Shown here: positions 60,045-64,000 of the stretch, piece by piece
Position numbering within the stretch: position 1 is the first letter of the stretch
Layout of the letters: every line of letters starts with the position of its first letter
Origin: Bacillota bacterium
GTDB lineage: Bacteria > Bacillota > Clostridia > Oscillospirales > Ruminococcaceae
Direction: 5' to 3'
NCBI GenBank assembly: GCA_023413185.1
Contig: JAEZQD010000152.1
Location: 13,881-77,880, forward strand
DNA length: 64,000 bases
The notes under the pieces: generated by a model
What the model saw: only the letters and a program-made list of their open reading frames with translations
Databases searched by the model: none
Told to the model about the DNA's origin: nothing
Made by a program: the position numbers and the translations under genes

Positions 60045-60692
60045 CTATCTTTTTGCGGTATACACTGCATAGTTGTAGTATTTGTAGATCACGTCAATGG
60101 AGGAAAAGCCCGAGCATTCTAGCATTTTCAGATGCGTAGTCAGCTTTGCGGGTCTGTCCTCAGCGTAATAGCTTGGCAGCCACTTGTTGTTCATTTCGTG
60201 CTCAGAGATATTGCTTAGCATAAAGGCCTGCCATTTTTGCATATACGCAGCCTGAATAAACTCGTCGCTTCCCAGCACAACGTCGATGTTGATAAAAACG
60301 CCGCCCAATTCTAACGCCGCATATATCTTGTCAAAGAATCGCTGCTTGTCTTTGTAACTCTCAAGGTGATGCAGGGCGAGCGAAGATACAATTTAATCCG
60401 CCTGAATCATTGTGGCGTCGCCGCCAAGCTTGCTCCTCGCAATCTCCAGCATATTCTGTGCGACATCGACGCAGGTGATGCTTGCATTCGGGAAACGTTC
60501 TGTAATGGCTTTTGATATTGTTCCCGTACCACACCCAAGGTCGATGGCATCGAAGGATTGCTTGGTGTTAAATGGTATGATGGCGGTTAACGCTTCAATC
60601 ATTTGACTATAGTTCGGGATAAGGGTCTGAATGATCGTATCATACCGTTTGGCTTCCTCTTCAAAGTGAGACTTAATTCTGTCTATTCTCAT
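60045..60692 (-). pseudogene. SAM-dependent methyltransferase broken by one stop codon
   Basis: The frame encodes 215 residues with motif I AIDLGCGTGTISKAI, VDVAQNMLEIA and, further on, SSLALHHLESYKDK and LGGVFINIDVVLG, a small-molecule methyltransferase. A TAA at 60393-60395 follows ATMIQAD; the frame continues intact on the other side, so a single nonsense change (Tyr or Phe expected) inactivated it. No frameshift seen. Confidence 0.88.
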
Positions 60693-60776
60693 AATACTGT
60701 CCTCTCCGGCGTGATGTCATTGTATATCTTATGCGCCCGCGTAAACAAGAACGCATCGATTATTATCATCACGCGC

Positions 60777-61136
60777 TCACGCGTTTTGCTTCATAGAGCA
60801 GCTTACCTCCCGCCCGCTTTGGCGCAGATAATCGGTGCCCCAGGTGTACATGGCCTCCAAGATTGGGCGGATGCTGTCGCCCAAATCGGATAGGCGGTAC
60901 TCCACCTTCGGCGGCACGACGGGGTACACGGTACGGATAATCAGCTGAGCCTCCTCCAGTTCGCGGAGCTGCTGGGTGAGCATCTTGGGTGTCGCCTGCG
61001 GAATGTACTTGCTCAGTTCGCCAAACCGCAGCGTTCTGCTCATCAAATGCCACAGAATAAGGGATTTATATTTTCCGCCGATAATGTCTAGGGTAGCGCC
61101 AACAGGGCAGTTGAAGCCGGTAGAATCGCAGGTCAT
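60777..61136 (-). CDS. HxlR-family regulator
   Basis: 119 residues from ATG at 61136 (AAGGAG upstream). Cys14 near the N-terminus in FNCPVGATLDIIGGKYKSLI, then ILWHLM, FGELSKYIPQATPKMLTQQL, EYRLSDLG: typical HxlR winged helix, often a redox or electrophile sensor. Divergent from copA; AAGTA/TACTT repeats in the shared region could be operators. Confidence 0.9.
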   Translation of the reverse strand: MTCDSTGFNCPVGATLDIIGGKYKSLILWHLMSRTLRFGELSKYIPQATPKMLTQQLRELEEAQLIIRTVYPVVPPKVEYRLSDLGDSIRPILEAMYTWGTDYLRQSGREVSCSMKQNA

Positions 61137-61290
61137 GCACGTTGCTCCTTCTATACTATACTTATGGGTACTATGGTACAATAAAGTAAGTACTTGAATT
61201 ATATATACTTAATGTCATAATAATAGCATAAGCGGTTGTAGCCGTCAAGGCAGACACCCAAAGCATAAAACAACACAAGAGGTGATTCTT

Positions 61291-63789
61291 ATGGATAGTA
61301 GGGTACTCAGCATCAGGGGCATGACCTGTGCCGTCTGTGCGCAAAGAATAGAAAAAACGGTGGGCAAGCTCTCGGGCGTGACGCATGCGTCGGTAAACTT
61401 TGCAAGCGAAAAGCTGTTTGTAGAGTACGATGCGGGCACGGTTGCCATAGCCGCCATCAAAGAAGCAGTGACCAAGATAGGGTACGAGGTTTTGGAGAGT
61501 GCCTCCTCCGTCGTTACCATCCCAATCGGCGGCATGACCTGCGCCGCCTGTGCAGGTCGTGTGGAAAAGAGCATTAAACGCCTAGAGGGCGTAACAAGCG
61601 TGTCGGTCAACATCGCTACCGAAAAGGCGACGGTGTCTTACGACCCGCAGGTAATTAGGCTGTCGGAGATTCGGCAGGCGATTGAGCAGAGCGGCTACAA
61701 GGCGCTTGAAATGGACAAGACCGACGCGGCGGACGAGGACCGCAAGCGAAAGCAAAAAGATATTACCGTACTTTGGAGCAAGTTTATCATCTCCGCCATC
61801 CTTTCGCTCCCGCTGCTGTATATCGCCATGGCGCCGATGATAACGGTTGTTCGCCTGCCCTTTCCTGCTGGGCTTGACCCGATGCGGTTCCCCTTGGTTT
61901 TTGCGCTCACTCAGCTTGCGTTGGTGCTTCCGGTTATCGCAGTGGGGTATAAGTTCTACACGGTTGGGTTTGTGTCCCTGTGGCGGCGCAGCCCGAATAT
62001 GGATTCGCTGATTGCGGTGGGAACATCAGCCGCCGTCATATACAGCGCGTACAATACGTGGAAGATTACACAGGGCGAATTCACAGCGGTCGACCACCTG
62101 TATTATGAGACCGCGGGTGTGATTATTACCTTGATTCTGCTGGGCAAAACACTCGAGGCCGTTTCAAAAGGCAAGACCGGCGAGGCAATAAAAAAGCTGA
62201 TGGGTCTGGCGCCCAAAACAGCAATCATCATTTATAACGGGTCGGAAAAGGAGATCACCATCGAGGAGGTAGAGATCGGCGATGTGATTGTCGTAAAACC
62301 CGGCGCGAAGATTCCGGTGGACGGTACGGTGCTGCAAGGGCACACTGCGATTGATGAATCGATGCTCACCGGCGAGAGCATGCCGGTGGATAAAAAGGCG
62401 GGGGACCCGGTTTACACCGCGTCGATAAACACCACGGGCACCATTCAGTTTACCGCCGAAAAGGTAGGCAGCGACACTGCGCTTGCGCAGATTATTCAGC
62501 TTGTTGAGGATGCGCAGGGCTTTAAGGCGCCCATCGCAAAGATGGCTGATATCGTGTCCGGCTACTTTGTACCCGTTGTTTGCGCCATTGCCCTGCTTGC
62601 GGGAGCCGCATGGTATTTTGGTACCGGCGGTGATATCGAGTTTGCGCTTACCATCTTTATCTCGGTACTGGTGATCGCTTGCCCCTGCGCACTGGGGCTT
62701 GCAACGCCCACCGCTATCATGGTGGGAACAGGCAAGGGCGCAGAGAACGGTATCCTGATTAAAAGCGGAGAAGCACTGGAGACCGCGCACAAAATCGTCA
62801 CCGTGATTCTTGACAAAACTGGAACGATTACCGAGGGCAAGCCGGCGGTAACCGACGTGCTCACCGCTACAGAGGCTAATGAGGAGACCCTGCTGCGGTT
62901 GACAGCCTCGGCGGAAAAGGGGTCGGAGCATCCTTTGGGTCAGGCTATCGTCCGCGGCGCACAGGAAAAAGGGCTTACGTTGTCCCCTGCGCAGGAGTTT
63001 ATTTCCCTCACAGGTAGAGGGATTGAGGCACGGATTGACGGGCAGACCGTACTGGCGGGAAACCTCAAGCTGATGGACGAGAGAGGCGTATCTCTTGCAA
63101 GGATGGAAGCCGCCGCCGACACGCTTGCACAGGAGGGTAAAACCCCGATGTATGTGGCGGTTGACGGCACGCTCCTTGGCATTGTAGCGGTGGCGGATGT
63201 GGTAAAGCAGAGCAGCCGCAGCGCGATTGAGCGGCTGCACCATATGGGCATTGAGGTGGCGATGATTACGGGAGACAACCAAAAAACCGCAGCCGCTATC
63301 GCCAAACAGGTGGGAATTACCCGTGTGCTTGCCGAGGTGTTGCCGCAGGATAAATCGAGCGAGGTCAAAAAGCTGCAGGCACAGGGTCGCAGGGTTGCGA
63401 TGGTGGGTGACGGAATCAACGACGCGCCGGCGCTTGCTCAGGCGGATATCGGCATCGCCATAGGCTCGGGCACCGACGTGGCGATGGAGTCGGCGGATAT
63501 CGTATTGATGCGCTCCGACCTGATGGATGTACCCACCGCGATACAGCTAAGTAAAAAGACCATTCGCAACATCAAACAGAACCTGTTCTGGGCGTTTGGC
63601 TACAACGTAATCGGCATCCCGATTGCGGCGGGTCTGCTGTATCTGTTCGGCGGTCCGTTGCTCAACCCAATGTTTGCGGCGGCGGCAATGAGCCTAAGCT
63701 CGGTATCCGTACTCACAAATGCGCTGCGCTTAAAACGGTTTAAGGTAGCATCCCAAATAAGAAATGAAACGGCAGGTGTATCGCGATGA
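61291..63789 (+). CDS. copA: Copper-exporting P1B-type ATPase
   Basis: 832 residues from ATG at 61291. Two heavy-metal domains with MTCxxC at Cys13/16 and Cys84/87, eight membrane helices, TGES actuator motif, CPC at 464-466 in the metal path, phosphorylated Asp508 in DKTGT, SEHPLG and [13 protein letters not shown] with MTCxxC domains indicates Cu(I) export. Stop overlaps the next start. Confidence 0.95.
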   Translation: MDSRVLSIRGMTCAVCAQRIEKTVGKLSGVTHASVNFASEKLFVEYDAGTVAIAAIKEAVTKIGYEVLESASSVVTIPIGGMTCAACAGRVEKSIKRLEGVTSVSVNIATEKATVSYDPQVIRLSEIRQAIEQSGYKALEMDKTDAADEDRKRKQKDITVLWSKFIISAILSLPLLYIAMAPMITVVRLPFPAGLDPMRFPLVFALTQLALVLPVIAVGYKFYTVGFVSLWRRSPNMDSLIAVGTSAAVIYSAYNTWKITQGEFTAVDHLYYETAGVIITLILLGKTLEAVSKGKTGEAIKKLMGLAPKTAIIIYNGSEKEITIEEVEIGDVIVVKPGAKIPVDGTVLQGHTAIDESMLTGESMPVDKKAGDPVYTASINTTGTIQFTAEKVGSDTALAQIIQLVEDAQGFKAPIAKMADIVSGYFVPVVCAIALLAGAAWYFGTGGDIEFALTIFISVLVIACPCALGLATPTAIMVGTGKGAENGILIKSGEALETAHKIVTVILDKTGTITEGKPAVTDVLTATEANEETLLRLTASAEKGSEHPLGQAIVRGAQEKGLTLSPAQEFISLTGRGIEARIDGQTVLAGNLKLMDERGVSLARMEAAADTLAQEGKTPMYVAVDGTLLGIVAVADVVKQSSRSAIERLHHMGIEVAMITGDNQKTAAAIAKQVGITRVLAEVLPQDKSSEVKKLQAQGRRVAMVGDGINDAPALAQADIGIAIGSGTDVAMESADIVLMRSDLMDVPTAIQLSKKTIRNIKQNLFWAFGYNVIGIPIAAGLLYLFGGPLLNPMFAAAAMSLSSVSVLTNALRLKRFKVASQIRNETAGVSR

Positions 63790-64000
63790 GATATAAAAAA
63801 AGCGTAGCAGCACTTGCGCTGGCGGCGGTTCTGGTTTTCAGTACCGCGTGCGCAAGGCTTGATGTGGTGGGCGAGCAATCCGTCAACGCGTTCGACGAGG
63901 TCTTAAAGGCAGCGTCCGATAGGGTGAGTGCGGATGAGCAAAACGCGGGGTGGTCTCTAACGGCGCCGGACGGCTCGGCACGATTTGTTTGGAGTGCCGA
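63786..64000 (+). CDS. Lipoprotein, start only (3' end cut by window)
   Basis: ATGA overlap with copA. Signal peptide ([17 protein letters not shown]) with lipidated Cys, then [20 protein letters not shown]. Coupled to copA, so a role in metal handling or envelope stress is possible. No domain visible in the 71 residues present. Confidence 0.75.
   Translation, partial: MRYKKSVAALALAAVLVFSTACARLDVVGEQSVNAFDEVLKAASDRVSADEQNAGWSLTAPDGSARFVWSA

Noticed and set aside
62164..63282. 372-residue minus-strand frame
   Set aside because: Antisense of copA, whose motifs are complete.

Overview
The window looks like the chromosome of a spore-lineage Firmicute of the class Clostridia (about 50% GC, AGGAGG-type ribosome sites, frequent GTG/TTG starts, class B sortase, PerR plus rubrerythrin, LplABC-type sugar transport next to glycosidases, and a phage carrying a Spo0A DNA-binding domain). 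Genus cannot be fixed from this sequence alone.

Region 1 (1-20.5 kb) is host backbone. It holds the end of a large surface protein made of cadherin-like beta-sandwich repeats followed by a class B sortase, a duplicated-domain lipoprotein, a dense cluster of hairpins forming two cloverleaf-like inverted-repeat modules (4585-4750), a DUF2975/XRE pair, rubrerythrin and a PerR-like regulator with its own Fur-type box. A plant-glycan locus follows: GH27, and on the opposite strand an AraC regulator, two LplB/LplC-type permeases, a lipoprotein sugar-binding protein, a GH43 and a GH31 enzyme. Then come a VanY-type carboxypeptidase, two TrkA-type potassium channel regulators and tRNA-Gly(CCC).

Region 2 (20,589-57,385) is a complete 36.8 kb HK97-type siphophage prophage inserted in the 3' half of that tRNA gene, bounded by identical 49-bp att sites. 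Order: integrase and S24 repressor (minus strand); then on the plus strand Cro, many tiny early genes, an antirepressor, a stand-alone Spo0A C-terminal domain, YqaJ exonuclease/RecT recombination genes, HNH, SSB, replication initiator with internal repeats, nucleotide and PAPS-reductase-like accessory genes; packaging (TerS candidates, an HNH-kinase fusion, TerL), portal, protease, capsid, connectors, tail tube, a G/GT frameshift pair, tape measure, tail tip, a BppU/collagen-like fibre, a LamG protein, holin, and two lytic enzymes. An antisense one-gene moron sits between the tail chaperone and tape measure. The right end carries a lysogeny-type accessory block with a ribbon-helix-helix protein, three matching palindromes and two copies (inverted) of one hairpin-RBS leader.

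Region 3 (57,386-59,972) is a second, short element or island between attR and a third copy of the tRNA 3' end. Its only gene is a nuclease-helicase of the DUF2075 class, a defence candidate. It ends in a decayed copy of the prophage's left end, so this tRNA has been hit repeatedly.

Region 4 (60-64 kb) returns to the host: a methyltransferase pseudogene broken by one stop codon, an HxlR regulator, a copper-exporting P-type ATPase and the start of a lipoprotein.
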